DNA from: Bacillota bacterium
GTDB taxonomy: Bacteria > Bacillota > Clostridia > Acetivibrionales > DSM-1351
Length of the DNA: 55,005 nucleotides
NCBI GenBank assembly: GCA_023390335.1
Contig: JAEWCZ010000002.1
Location: forward strand, 1 to 55,005
Direction: 5' to 3'
The position numbers and the translations under genes were made by a program. Below, one piece after another: positions 19,001 through 25,747 of the stretch. Under the pieces are notes generated by a model. That model did no database searches. It was not told the DNA's origin and saw nothing but the letters and a program-made list of their open reading frames with translations. Position 1 is the first letter of the stretch. Each line of letters starts with the position of its first letter.

Positions 19001-20767
19001 TTTTGGCTGGGATTTTTCAGAAATGATGTTATTTACAATTTCCTTCGCTTTCTTTGTGAGCTCAGCCTTTTTCTGAATAGTTATACTGCCCTCTATGTTA
19101 TGTAGTTCATTGCTAGTACTAATTTGAAATTCACCGTAATATGTATTGTCCGAATCTCTATTTTGGAAGGCTTCTTCCGGTTTTGAGTCACTCCCGTTGT
19201 TGATTATAATGGCCATACGACAATTATAATGTCCTCTTCCTACATTTGTCGTATAACATAAATCTCTTACGGAGACCTCCTTATTTCCTTCCATCCATTG
19301 GGAATAGCTATTTAATATTTTATCAACAGTCTTTCTGTTCTTTGCAGATATTGTTAAAATATGATAACCGCTTTCTTTTACACTTTCTATCACAGCCGGA
19401 GCTTCTTCCAGTACCATGTGGCAATTTGTTCCGCTTATACCAAAGGAACTCACTCCGCATCTTCTTGGCATCTGGCCTCGTTCCCAGGTGTCAAGCTTAT
19501 CATTTATGTAAACAGGTGAATTAATAAAGTCTATCTTGCGATTTCCGCTCTTGAAATGAATATTGGGCGGTATTTTTCTGTTTTTCAGCATCATAACCCC
19601 ATTGATAAGGCCTGCAATACCCGCTGCGCAATCGAGATGCCCCACATTTGTTTTTACTGATCCAATAGCACAAAACTGGGTCTTATCGGTATATCTTTGA
19701 AAGGCCCTAGTAATTGATTCGATTTCTATTGGATCCCCCAGATTAGTGGCAGTTCCATGTGCTTCTATGTATTGAAGGGTCAAAGGGTTTATTTTTGCAT
19801 CCTCCCAGGCTGCCAGCAACACTTCTGTCTGAGCCTGTGAATTGGGAGCTGTTATGCCAACGGAGGCTCCATCCTGGTTAGTTGCAGTTCCTTTTATTAC
19901 CGCATGTATATTATCACCATCTTCTATTGCCTTGTACAAAGGCTTTAAAAGAACTACCCCGGCGCCTTCCCCGGCCCCGGTGCCGTCAGCCTCATCATCA
20001 AAGGTCTTTGTTCTTCCTGTTGAGGATGTTATTCCTATATCATTTTCATTGCTTACAGCTCTAGGAATCAAACCGATCTTTATTCCTCCGGCAAAAGCCA
20101 TATCAACTTCACCATTTCTTATTGCCTGGCAAGCAGTATGTACTGCCACTAAAGAAGAAGAGCACGCAGTATCTATCACTTCTGCGGGACCTCTTAAATT
20201 AAATAAATAGCTGAACCTGCTTGCTACTACAGAATTTAAATTCCCCGCTAATGCCAAGCCCATTTTTGAAGGCGAAAGCGCTGATATCATAGAAAAATAA
20301 TTATCATTTGTATTACTGTTACTACCAACATAAACTCCTGTCTTTGATCCGAACAGCCTATTGCCGCCATAACCCGCATCCTCAGCAGCTACCAGCATAC
20401 ACTCCAGAAATACTCTTTGCACGGGATCCATTAATTCCGCCTCTACAGGAGTCATGTTAAACAGTGCGGCATCGAACAAATCTACGTTTTTCAAATATGC
20501 CATTTCAATGAAAGTACTACTTTCTTTTCCAAAACATGTCTTAAGATATCTGTCGATATCTCTCTGCCTGTCCGGCGGAAAGGTATCTATTAAATCATAT
20601 CCATTACCTATACAATTCCAGAACTCATTAACATCTTCTGCACTACCAATTTTCGCACTAATTCCTATTATTGCTATATCAGTCGTTGAAATGGGTTTCT
20701 GTTGGACCAATTTATTTTCATTGTGAATAGCCGATATAAAATCTTCCATATCCACATTTAAATTCAT
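16040..20767 (-). CDS. trans-AT polyketide synthase module KS-DH-KR-ACP (first PKS)
   Basis: 1575 aa. KS about 28-450 with Cys202 (DTACSSS), His337 (EAHGTAT) and His377 (NVGH), all intact; post-KS linker to 'IPTYSFDYKRYW'; DH with HVIGRNHVLP, where the Gly of HxxxGxxxxP is one place early and Arg sits in its position, and the second motif 'LLDGAVN'; KR with GGLGGVG and 'CSSISSIF...GQSDYSAANSY'; ACP with GGDS; C-terminal helical tail for docking. No AT, ER or TE. The same domain order as the following PKS suggests duplication. Two such modules, used once or repeatedly, would make a conjugated polyene chain (inference). What primes the first KS is not visible. Confidence 0.93.
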   Translation of the reverse strand: MNLNVDMEDFISAIHNENKLVQQKPISTTDIAIIGISAKIGSAEDVNEFWNCIGNGYDLIDTFPPDRQRDIDRYLKTCFGKESSTFIEMAYLKNVDLFDAALFNMTPVEAELMDPVQRVFLECMLVAAEDAGYGGNRLFGSKTGVYVGSNSNTNDNYFSMISALSPSKMGLALAGNLNSVVASRFSYLFNLRGPAEVIDTACSSSLVAVHTACQAIRNGEVDMAFAGGIKIGLIPRAVSNENDIGITSSTGRTKTFDDEADGTGAGEGAGVVLLKPLYKAIEDGDNIHAVIKGTATNQDGASVGITAPNSQAQTEVLLAAWEDAKINPLTLQYIEAHGTATNLGDPIEIESITRAFQRYTDKTQFCAIGSVKTNVGHLDCAAGIAGLINGVMMLKNRKIPPNIHFKSGNRKIDFINSPVYINDKLDTWERGQMPRRCGVSSFGISGTNCHMVLEEAPAVIESVKESGYHILTISAKNRKTVDKILNSYSQWMEGNKEVSVRDLCYTTNVGRGHYNCRMAIIINNGSDSKPEEAFQNRDSDNTYYGEFQISTSNELHNIEGSITIQKKAELTKKAKEIVNNIISEKSQPKKKLLLQELALLYVSGADVEWDILYKDQCCKMLSIPTYSFDYKRYWISGEKRVNTGNSTKNKEYEKRLHPLLDQCLVDSMEIVVFSRNIDIENCWELKEHVIGRNHVLPGTAFVEMVHKAGSRYYRTHNIEIDELLFLMPFSCNEGEQREIQVIGKNANDCIEIGIVSADANESEKTWISHVIAKVRKTSSNVIDKFDIAEIINRCPETLDVYSKGHSQNGHVAVTDRWKTNRMVHFNETELIAKFELSEEFHKGLNDYYLYPPLLDGAVNIGNIFTKSGFCLPLSYGNAKFYKPLPGEFYSYLRVKNLNSSDEITIFDVCIISKEGEIIAEIDDYILKEVDEKEMSRVKGEMLYSVKWIESQKIQTADSSLFADKSILLIRTENQQDNRIYKQVKTLNAKAIIDVAISNEYKKTGPDSYKVRCSDEDFGEVFDTFLDRHIDYVFHIASMEENNEDTFDNLHRSIDVGIKSMFIFLQSAAKHQIKVKNITSCIDNSVTVNGNEEEIKPMNRAFAGMLKSASREFDNIRFKIIDIDEQTDTGVVLDEILYGQDMVLTAYRSNCRFVEAFSEIVQSEHRKVSVKNDGVYIITGGLGGVGLVIAKQLAEMNGNVKIALLNRSKAPQEVHSEKDERTLASLEKIYGITGDKSSLEVISVDISNVENVTSEISSLREKYGKINGVIHCAGVAGKGFLLRKTWDEFENVLRSKVYGTWIIDKVTENDDLDFFIMCSSISSIFSSSGQSDYSAANSYIDSFAELRNKRNKNTLAINWTGWKETGMAVDYKVDQGESLFKFIDNARGQEAFEYALGCTQPRIIIGELNYEMIQKSRTFLDDLIKFSNSIENKLRQYQNLHNDEDEQVEVKISVIGKSNGDITPTEYQVAKAVAKTLKFEEVNIYDKFFEMGGDSLLAASFKKELDKLFPNVVDITDVFTYVSVYEMAKYIDSKINKPGPDVAEDNKVQTDDELMDLLMKLNSGSIDIEEAEKRLL

Positions 20768-20861
20768 AGATATTTTATCCTCTCCCAGCGATAACCATCC
20801 TTATTTTACCGCTGATTTATTTTATATCTAAATTTAAATCTTTGAGATTTTACTATAACGT

Positions 20862-22094
20862 TTAATCAGCCTTACAGAACATATCCATTGTGTCCGTATC
20901 CCAGAAAAATTGCTCCATTCTTGCCTTGATTTCATCCTCAGATGTACCTTTGGTCTTAAGAATCATTAACAGCATATCAACAGCTTTTTTCATGTCTTCT
21001 GTTGATATTTCTGAATTATCATTTTCGGATTTTTCATTGAGTTTTTGAATTATTCTATATGGCTCAACCACGCCTTTCTGGTATTCTTCATTGTCCCAAT
21101 TTTTATTAGGAGTTGCGACAGCTATACCCATAGCCCTTGAGAAAAATGAGTACTTACTGTTCAAATCTATCTGTTCCAGTGTCTTAATATCACTGTCATT
21201 ATCATATGTAAACACACGAATAGAAGGTGTATTATGTGTCATCATATTTTTAAGAACACTTCCTGCACCTAATTCAATTCCTACTTCAACGGTTTTTCTA
21301 CGGAGATATAACATGGACTCAATCCACTGAACAGGACTTACAACCTGATTAACCAGATTATCGATGATAACTTCCTTTCCCTCATAAGGTCGGGCGGTAA
21401 CATTAGAAATGACTTTATATTTTACATCTTTAAATGTGTATTTCTCCAGTTCAGCCTTAAGCATATCTGCTGCTGGCTTCATCAATGCACAATGAAATGG
21501 TGCACTTACTTGAAGCATTTTAGCTTCAGCACCCATATCAGTCAGGATTTCTGTCAACTTTAATACATCTTCCTTATATCCGGATACAACAATTTGATTT
21601 CTAGAATTGTAATTGGAAACTGCAACTGAATTTCTATCTCCTGCTACTTCTTTGCACTTTAGTTCGATTGTCTCTTTGTCTAAATTACGAATTGCAGCCA
21701 TCGCACCGACATTTTCGGCAACAGCCTCCTGCATGAACTTTCCTCTTAGGCGGGCTATTCTTACTGCATCTTCAAAAGCTATTGCCCCTGAACATGTTAA
21801 GGCTGATATTTCACCTAAGCTATGTCCTGCCATATAATCTGCCCTCGCTCCAAATTGCTCGGTAAAAGCTCTGAATGAAGCAACGCTCATTGTTAATATT
21901 GCCGGCTGAAGATTTTCGGTCTTTGTGAGTTCGGTGAGCTCCCCTTTGAAACATAACTTTTTCAGATCGAAGTTCAGTATTTCACTTGCTTCATCAAATG
22001 TTCTTGATGCTACTTCAGAACGTCCGCACAGCTTTTCCCCCATACCTACGTATTGCGACCCTTGCCCCGGAAATAAAAATACTTTTTTTAACAT
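20862..22094 (-). CDS. Free-standing malonyl-CoA:ACP acyltransferase (trans-AT) with C-terminal extension
   Basis: 410 aa; ordinary FabD proteins have about 310. FPGQGSQ, the nucleophile Ser92 in GHSLGE, GAMAAI (malonyl-type pocket) and the catalytic His201 in 'VSAPFHCALM' are all present, so it should load malonyl units onto the ACPs of the two AT-less PKS proteins. Residues about 310-410 are a helical extension shared only with the pseudo-AT of this cluster; its function is unknown, but it could be a docking region. It is the first gene of the PKS operon, with a 385-nt leader rich in inverted repeats upstream. Confidence 0.93.
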   Translation of the reverse strand: MLKKVFLFPGQGSQYVGMGEKLCGRSEVASRTFDEASEILNFDLKKLCFKGELTELTKTENLQPAILTMSVASFRAFTEQFGARADYMAGHSLGEISALTCSGAIAFEDAVRIARLRGKFMQEAVAENVGAMAAIRNLDKETIELKCKEVAGDRNSVAVSNYNSRNQIVVSGYKEDVLKLTEILTDMGAEAKMLQVSAPFHCALMKPAADMLKAELEKYTFKDVKYKVISNVTARPYEGKEVIIDNLVNQVVSPVQWIESMLYLRRKTVEVGIELGAGSVLKNMMTHNTPSIRVFTYDNDSDIKTLEQIDLNSKYSFFSRAMGIAVATPNKNWDNEEYQKGVVEPYRIIQKLNEKSENDNSEISTEDMKKAVDMLLMILKTKGTSEDEIKARMEQFFWDTDTMDMFCKAD

Positions 22095-22128
22095 ATCCTA
22101 TCCTTTCCTTTGCTTCCCTTACAATACG

Positions 22129-22155
22129 CATTTACATATGCTCAATATGTAAATG
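22129..22155. promoter_or_regulatory. Perfect inverted repeat upstream of the PKS operon
   Basis: Arms CATTTACATAT (22129-22139) and ATATGTAAATG (22145-22155) are perfectly complementary, with 5 nt between. The site is 35 nt upstream of the acyltransferase start. It has no T-tract after it on the minus strand, so it is more likely an operator or a leader hairpin than a terminator. Confidence 0.6.
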
Positions 22156-22204
22156 TGTTATTAATATAAGCTCGAAGCAGTTAATTCAGATTTTATTTAT
22201 TACA

Positions 22205-22258
22205 TTTTCACTTAATAGTGAAAAAAAATACGAATCTGTTAACACAAAAGATTTTGTG
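22205..22258. repeat. Two further short inverted repeats in the PKS operon leader
   Basis: TTTTCACT/AGTGAAAA (22205-22212 and 22217-22224) and CACAAAA/TTTTGTG (22243-22249 and 22252-22258) are perfect dyads. Together with the 22129-22155 repeat they give three dyads within 130 bp, all between the likely promoters and the first gene. They could fold in the leader RNA or bind regulators. Confidence 0.5.
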
Positions 22259-22377
22259 AATTTCGGTAAGCTTATTATGTTTTTGAAATAATATGTCTAC
22301 AATCAACCTATATATTTTAATCCTCTTAATGTTCCATTTACATTTGACCAATCTCAAATATAAAAGTATAACAGGAT

Positions 22378-22514
22378 ATTATAGCCGCAATTGAGATTTC
22401 AATAGCAATCTATAATCTTCTCTGTTAAGAGGGTAATTTTATGCTTTTGTCTGTTTTTGAATTTAAATAATCGAATACTATTTATAATTTATCACCTAAT
22501 TAACATTTTGTCAA
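22378..22514 (-). promoter_or_regulatory. Candidate promoters of the PKS operon
   Basis: On the minus strand TTGACA (22509-22514) and TAAATT (22486-22491) are 17 bp apart. A second TATAAT lies at 22378-22383 with only a weak -35. Either would give a long leader of about 280-385 nt before the acyltransferase start. No gene is seen in 22156-22700. Confidence 0.5.
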
Positions 22515-22563
22515 TTTATGTTATAAATGTTTCTATTTTGTTCTATTGTATTATATTAAATCG

Positions 22564-22569
22564 TATAAT
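22564..22569 (+). promoter_or_regulatory. Possible -10 box for the recombinase unit
   Basis: TATAAT on the plus strand, about 130 bp before the small ORF. No convincing -35 is present at 16-18 bp, so this is tentative. It would be back-to-back with the PKS operon promoter. Confidence 0.3.
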
Positions 22570-22608
22570 GTAAAAATAGCAATTCTACTCTTTGTTTCCT
22601 TTAATGTA

Positions 22609-22645
22609 AAAGAAAAGTCATACTCCTTTTATATGACTTTTCTTT
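22609..22645. terminator. Hairpin with A/T flanks between PKS leader and recombinase unit
   Basis: AAAGAAAAGTCA (22609-22620) pairs perfectly with TGACTTTTCTTT (22634-22645). A/T-rich arms and T-rich ends make it a possible bidirectional terminator; it could equally attenuate transcription into the recombinase gene. Confidence 0.45.
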
Positions 22646-22703
22646 AAAATTCAGAGCTACTAAGACAAGCATTTCAATCATATACATTTTAAGGGTGATG
22701 ATT

Positions 22704-22841
22704 ATGGGGAAAAAAAAAATATCTTATCAATGTAACATAGTGCCTGAATATAAATCTTCTGGCAAATCCTTCGAACAGCTTGTTATGGAATGTTTAATGT
22801 TTTATTTGCAAAATACAAAACAAAATACTCCCGACTCATAA
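22704..22841 (+). CDS. Small protein encoded just upstream of the serine recombinase
   Basis: 45 aa, starting MGKKKISYQCNIVPEYKS. AAGGG lies 8 nt before the ATG at 22704 (a second ATG two codons earlier is too close to it). The coding ends 14 nt before the recombinase, so the two are probably co-translated. I recognise no domain; the short acidic-hydrophobic second half ('FEQLVMECLMFYLQ') looks like a single amphipathic helix. Small ORFs in this position are frequent beside clostridial large serine recombinases and may be accessory factors, but that is only by position. Confidence 0.6.
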   Translation: MGKKKISYQCNIVPEYKSSGKSFEQLVMECLMFYLQNTKQNTPDS

Positions 22842-22861
22842 GTTTATAAGGAGGTATGCAT

Positions 22862-24451
22862 TTGTTTACATTAATTGAGAATTATGTAGAAAGTAATCAT
22901 GACTTTTTCAATGTAGGAATATATGCCCGTTTATCACGAGAAGACAAAAATTCTGAAAGTATTGATAATCAGATACAGTTTCTAAAGCCTATAGTCTTAA
23001 GTAAGCCAAGTTGGGAATTAGTAGATATTTATTATGATGATGGTGTATCCGGCACAACTTTTGACAGACCGGGCTATAACAGGCTGATTCATGACGTTGA
23101 AACCAATAAAGTTAATTTAATAATTGTAAAAGATCTATCTCGTTTAGGCAGAAATCTGTTGGAATCATTAAAATTTTTTGAGTACTGTTCTATTAATAAT
23201 GTTAGATTAATTGCTGTTAATGATAATACGGATTCGTATTGCCGTAATTTTCAGACAGACATCATGCCGGTTTTAAGGAGCTTTTTAAATGAGATTTACT
23301 CATCCGATACCTCTTCCAAGATAACAAGTATTCTTAAGTCTAAAAAAGAAGAAGGCAGTTTTATAGGGGCATTTGCTCCATATGGTTATCTTAAGGATAA
23401 ACAGAATAAGAATTTACTTGTGGTGAATCCCGAAACCTGCGAAGTGGTTAAAAGAATATTTCAAATGTATATCCAAGGTATGAGTTTTCACGGAATTGCT
23501 ACGATGCTAAACCAGGAGCACATTATGTCACCTGCAAAGTATAAAGAAAATAACTCTTTATACAGGGGTGGAAGAACAAAAAACTATCTTTGGAATGCAG
23601 AAACAATAAAAATGATTCTTTCAAGTCCCACTTATGCCGGTTCACTTTCCCAAGGCAAGCTTCAAAAAGTCAGCTATAAGTCAAAGAAATTCAAAAACAT
23701 TCCCAAAGATAAATGGATTGTGGTTGAAGATACCCACGAGCCTCTCATATCAAAGGAAGATTTTGAAGCAGTTCAGTGTATTATGAGTAAAAGGAACTAT
23801 CACCGGAATAGTATAGTTCAGTCCCATTTACTATCAGGTTTGATATTTTGCGGAGATTGTGGTGGAAGTATAACCTTTTCAAGGACAGGTAAATATTTCT
23901 ATACAATGTGTTCCAACTACAAAAGATATAGAACATGTACAAGGCACACTTTTTCAGAGGAAATGCTCTGTAGTATTATAAAGAAGGAAATAAGTGAAAT
24001 TGCCCGGCAAACCCTTGACATTAACACACTAAATGATATAGCAGAAAATCAGATCAATGCCCGTATAAATGATAGAAACCGTTATACATGGACTACCATC
24101 AAAAAAGAAATTAGAGATATTGAAAAGAGGCTAACAGACATCCGAAAGCACCTTTCTAGCTCTTATCAGGACAAAAATAACGGTATAATTACTGCCGATG
24201 ATTTCAAAGATATAAGCAGCTTGTTATCCGAAGAAAAACAAAATTTGAACACAAGGTTGGGTATTCTTAAAAAGAAACTCGAACCAGAAGCAAAAAGCCA
24301 AGAATCAAGTGATTCTTTAAAAAAATTTGTTAATGAGTTTGCAAGTTTTAAATATATTGACAGGTATACCATTCTTAAGTTAATTAATAAAATACAAATC
24401 TTTGAAGACCGAACTGTAAAAATCCAATATAATTTTGAAAAACCATTTTAG
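22862..24451 (+). CDS. Large serine recombinase (TnpX/phage-integrase type)
   Basis: 529 aa from a TTG at 22862, preferred because AAGGAGG is 7 nt upstream; the ATG two codons earlier is only 1 nt from it. The resolvase catalytic domain covers about 18-165, with the nucleophile in YARLS, then 'DDGVSGTTFDRPG' and 'IIVKDLSRLGRN'. A recombinase domain follows at about 180-290, then a zinc ribbon (CGDC...C...C, about 335-370) and a coiled-coil C-terminus. These enzymes integrate and excise elements at short attachment sites and usually sit at one end of their element. The stop codon TAG is directly followed by the broken mntH gene, so the right attachment site must lie at or within a few bases of this gene's end. 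Confidence 0.95.
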   Translation: MFTLIENYVESNHDFFNVGIYARLSREDKNSESIDNQIQFLKPIVLSKPSWELVDIYYDDGVSGTTFDRPGYNRLIHDVETNKVNLIIVKDLSRLGRNLLESLKFFEYCSINNVRLIAVNDNTDSYCRNFQTDIMPVLRSFLNEIYSSDTSSKITSILKSKKEEGSFIGAFAPYGYLKDKQNKNLLVVNPETCEVVKRIFQMYIQGMSFHGIATMLNQEHIMSPAKYKENNSLYRGGRTKNYLWNAETIKMILSSPTYAGSLSQGKLQKVSYKSKKFKNIPKDKWIVVEDTHEPLISKEDFEAVQCIMSKRNYHRNSIVQSHLLSGLIFCGDCGGSITFSRTGKYFYTMCSNYKRYRTCTRHTFSEEMLCSIIKKEISEIARQTLDINTLNDIAENQINARINDRNRYTWTTIKKEIRDIEKRLTDIRKHLSSSYQDKNNGIITADDFKDISSLLSEEKQNLNTRLGILKKKLEPEAKSQESSDSLKKFVNEFASFKYIDRYTILKLINKIQIFEDRTVKIQYNFEKPF

Positions 24452-24475
24452 TATGTCAATACGTACATAGCACCA
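24452..24475 (+). other. Candidate attachment site (attR) of the serine recombinase element
   Basis: Directly after the recombinase TAG is TATGTCAATACGTACATA (24452-24469), an imperfect dyad with TATGT/ACATA ends, followed at once by sequence coding for the conserved Nramp PGNFATNI stretch. Imperfect dyads are usual at serine recombinase sites. The crossover position cannot be fixed without the other junction. Confidence 0.45.
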
Positions 24476-25621
24476 GGTAATTTTGCAACAAATATAAGCG
24501 GAGGTTCCAAATTTAATTATAATTTGATATGGGTCATCCTTTGGAGCAATGTTATGGCGATATTTTTGCAATCCTTGTCTGCAAAACTTGGTATTGCTAC
24601 AGGATATAATCTTCCTCAGATGTGTGGCAAAGTTTTTCCCAGAAAAGCAAACTGGTGCTTTTGGGTGGTAGCCGAACTTGCGGCTATTGCTACAAATCTG
24701 GCAGAATTTCTTGGATGTACTCTTGGATTGTATCTACTATTTCGTATACCTATGGAGGTTGCAGGACTGATTACCGCCGTACTTACTTTTTTTATTGTTT
24801 ATATGGGAAAATACGGGCAACGAGTTATGGAAGGTATTATTTCAATATTGGTTGCTGTCATATGTATTTCATATACCTTAGAAGTATTTCTTGCAAAGCC
24901 TGATTGGTCATCGGCAGGTCTCCACGTTTTGATGCCATCGCTTCCTAATGGAGAAGCAGTTATGATTGCTGTTGGTATGTTAGGTGCAACAGTTATGCCC
25001 CATGTTATATTCCTGCACTCTCAACTGGTACAGCAAAGAAACAAGGGTTTAACAGATGAGCAGAAGAAAAAACATTTCAGGCTGGAAAGGCTTGATATTA
25101 CCATTGCCATGAATATTGCTTTTATTATAAATGCATCAATGGTTATTGTTTCTGCCGCAGTTTTTTATAGAAACGGTATGGTGGTTGAAACTATAGAACA
25201 GGCGCACCGTTCCCTTTCACCACTTCTGGGGGCTGCTTCAAGCGGCGCTTTCGGGCTTGCACTTGTTGCCTCGGGACTATCATCCTCTGTGGTAGGCACC
25301 ATGGCAGGTACCACGATTATGCAGGGTTTTGTAGGCCTGAAAATAAACGATAATGTTACAAGGGTTGTGACAATGCTTCCTGCTATGCTTATAATTATTA
25401 TGGGGATAAATCCAATGCAGGCTCTAGTGCTCAGTCAGGTAGTTCTCAGTTTTATTCTACCTGTTGCCATCATCCCCATGCTGCTAATTACAAAGCGGAA
25501 GGATCTTATGGGTTCCCTCGTAAACAAACCCGTAACAAATGTGGTCGGCTGGATTATTACTTCAGTAATACTTGTAGCAAATGCGGTACTTGTAGTGCTG
25601 ACATTTAGTGGCGGGGTGTAA
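24452..25621 (+). pseudogene. mntH: mntH (Nramp Mn2+/H+ transporter), 5' end missing
   Basis: The frame is open from directly after the recombinase stop to the TAA at 25621 (389 codons). It begins YVNTYIAPGNFATNISGGS, which is the first Nramp membrane helix from its unwound metal-binding motif onward. The normal DPGN reads APGN and everything N-terminal to it is gone. The rest is well preserved: the second metal-binding motif 'MPHVIFLHS' is intact, and nine to ten membrane helices follow. No start codon with a ribosome binding site exists in the correct place; a TTG at 24524 would make a protein without helix 1. Loss of helix 1 and of the metal-binding Asp should abolish transport. The 5' part would be expected at the far end of the inserted element. 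Confidence 0.8.
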
Positions 25622-25667
25622 TTTGTATCAATGGAAGCTTGGTTAAAGATATTACCATCAACTCAGA

Positions 25668-25709
25668 AAAAACCGGGGCACTAGTTATTACACTAATACT
25701 CCGGTTTTT
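25668..25709. terminator. Bidirectional terminator between mntH remnant and GH127 gene
   Basis: AAAAACCGG (25668-25676) pairs with CCGGTTTTT (25701-25709), giving a T-tract on both strands. It serves the convergent mntH remnant (plus) and the GH127 gene (minus). Confidence 0.8.
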
Positions 25710-25747
25710 AACTTAACTTTAACTGTTTAATTTTTATTTATCCCTAC

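Larger units (their letters stand above)
1..24470. mobile_element. Putative integrated element carrying the PKS/NRPS cluster (left end outside the window)
   Basis: The right end is placed at the recombinase/mntH junction near 24452-24470. Immediately left of the recombinase lie only its small ORF and the PKS operon leader, with no mntH 5' part. A small element is therefore not supported, and the element most simply extends left through the biosynthetic cluster. This is inference: the left junction is not visible, and a deletion of the mntH 5' end would look the same from here. Confidence 0.45.

Noticed and set aside
8254..22094. PUFA-synthase type system
   Set aside because: No tandem ACPs, ER or chain-length-factor domain is seen; the KS-DH-KR-ACP order with a free AT fits trans-AT PKS.
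22698..24451. Treating the recombinase and its small ORF as a complete small insertion element of about 1.8 kb
   Set aside because: A small element should have the mntH 5' part directly to its left; that sequence is PKS operon leader instead.
24524..25621. Intact mntH starting at the TTG at 24524
   Set aside because: It would lack the first membrane helix and the metal-binding DPGN motif, and no ribosome binding site is in place. The conserved frame continues upstream to the recombinase stop, which shows a truncated gene.
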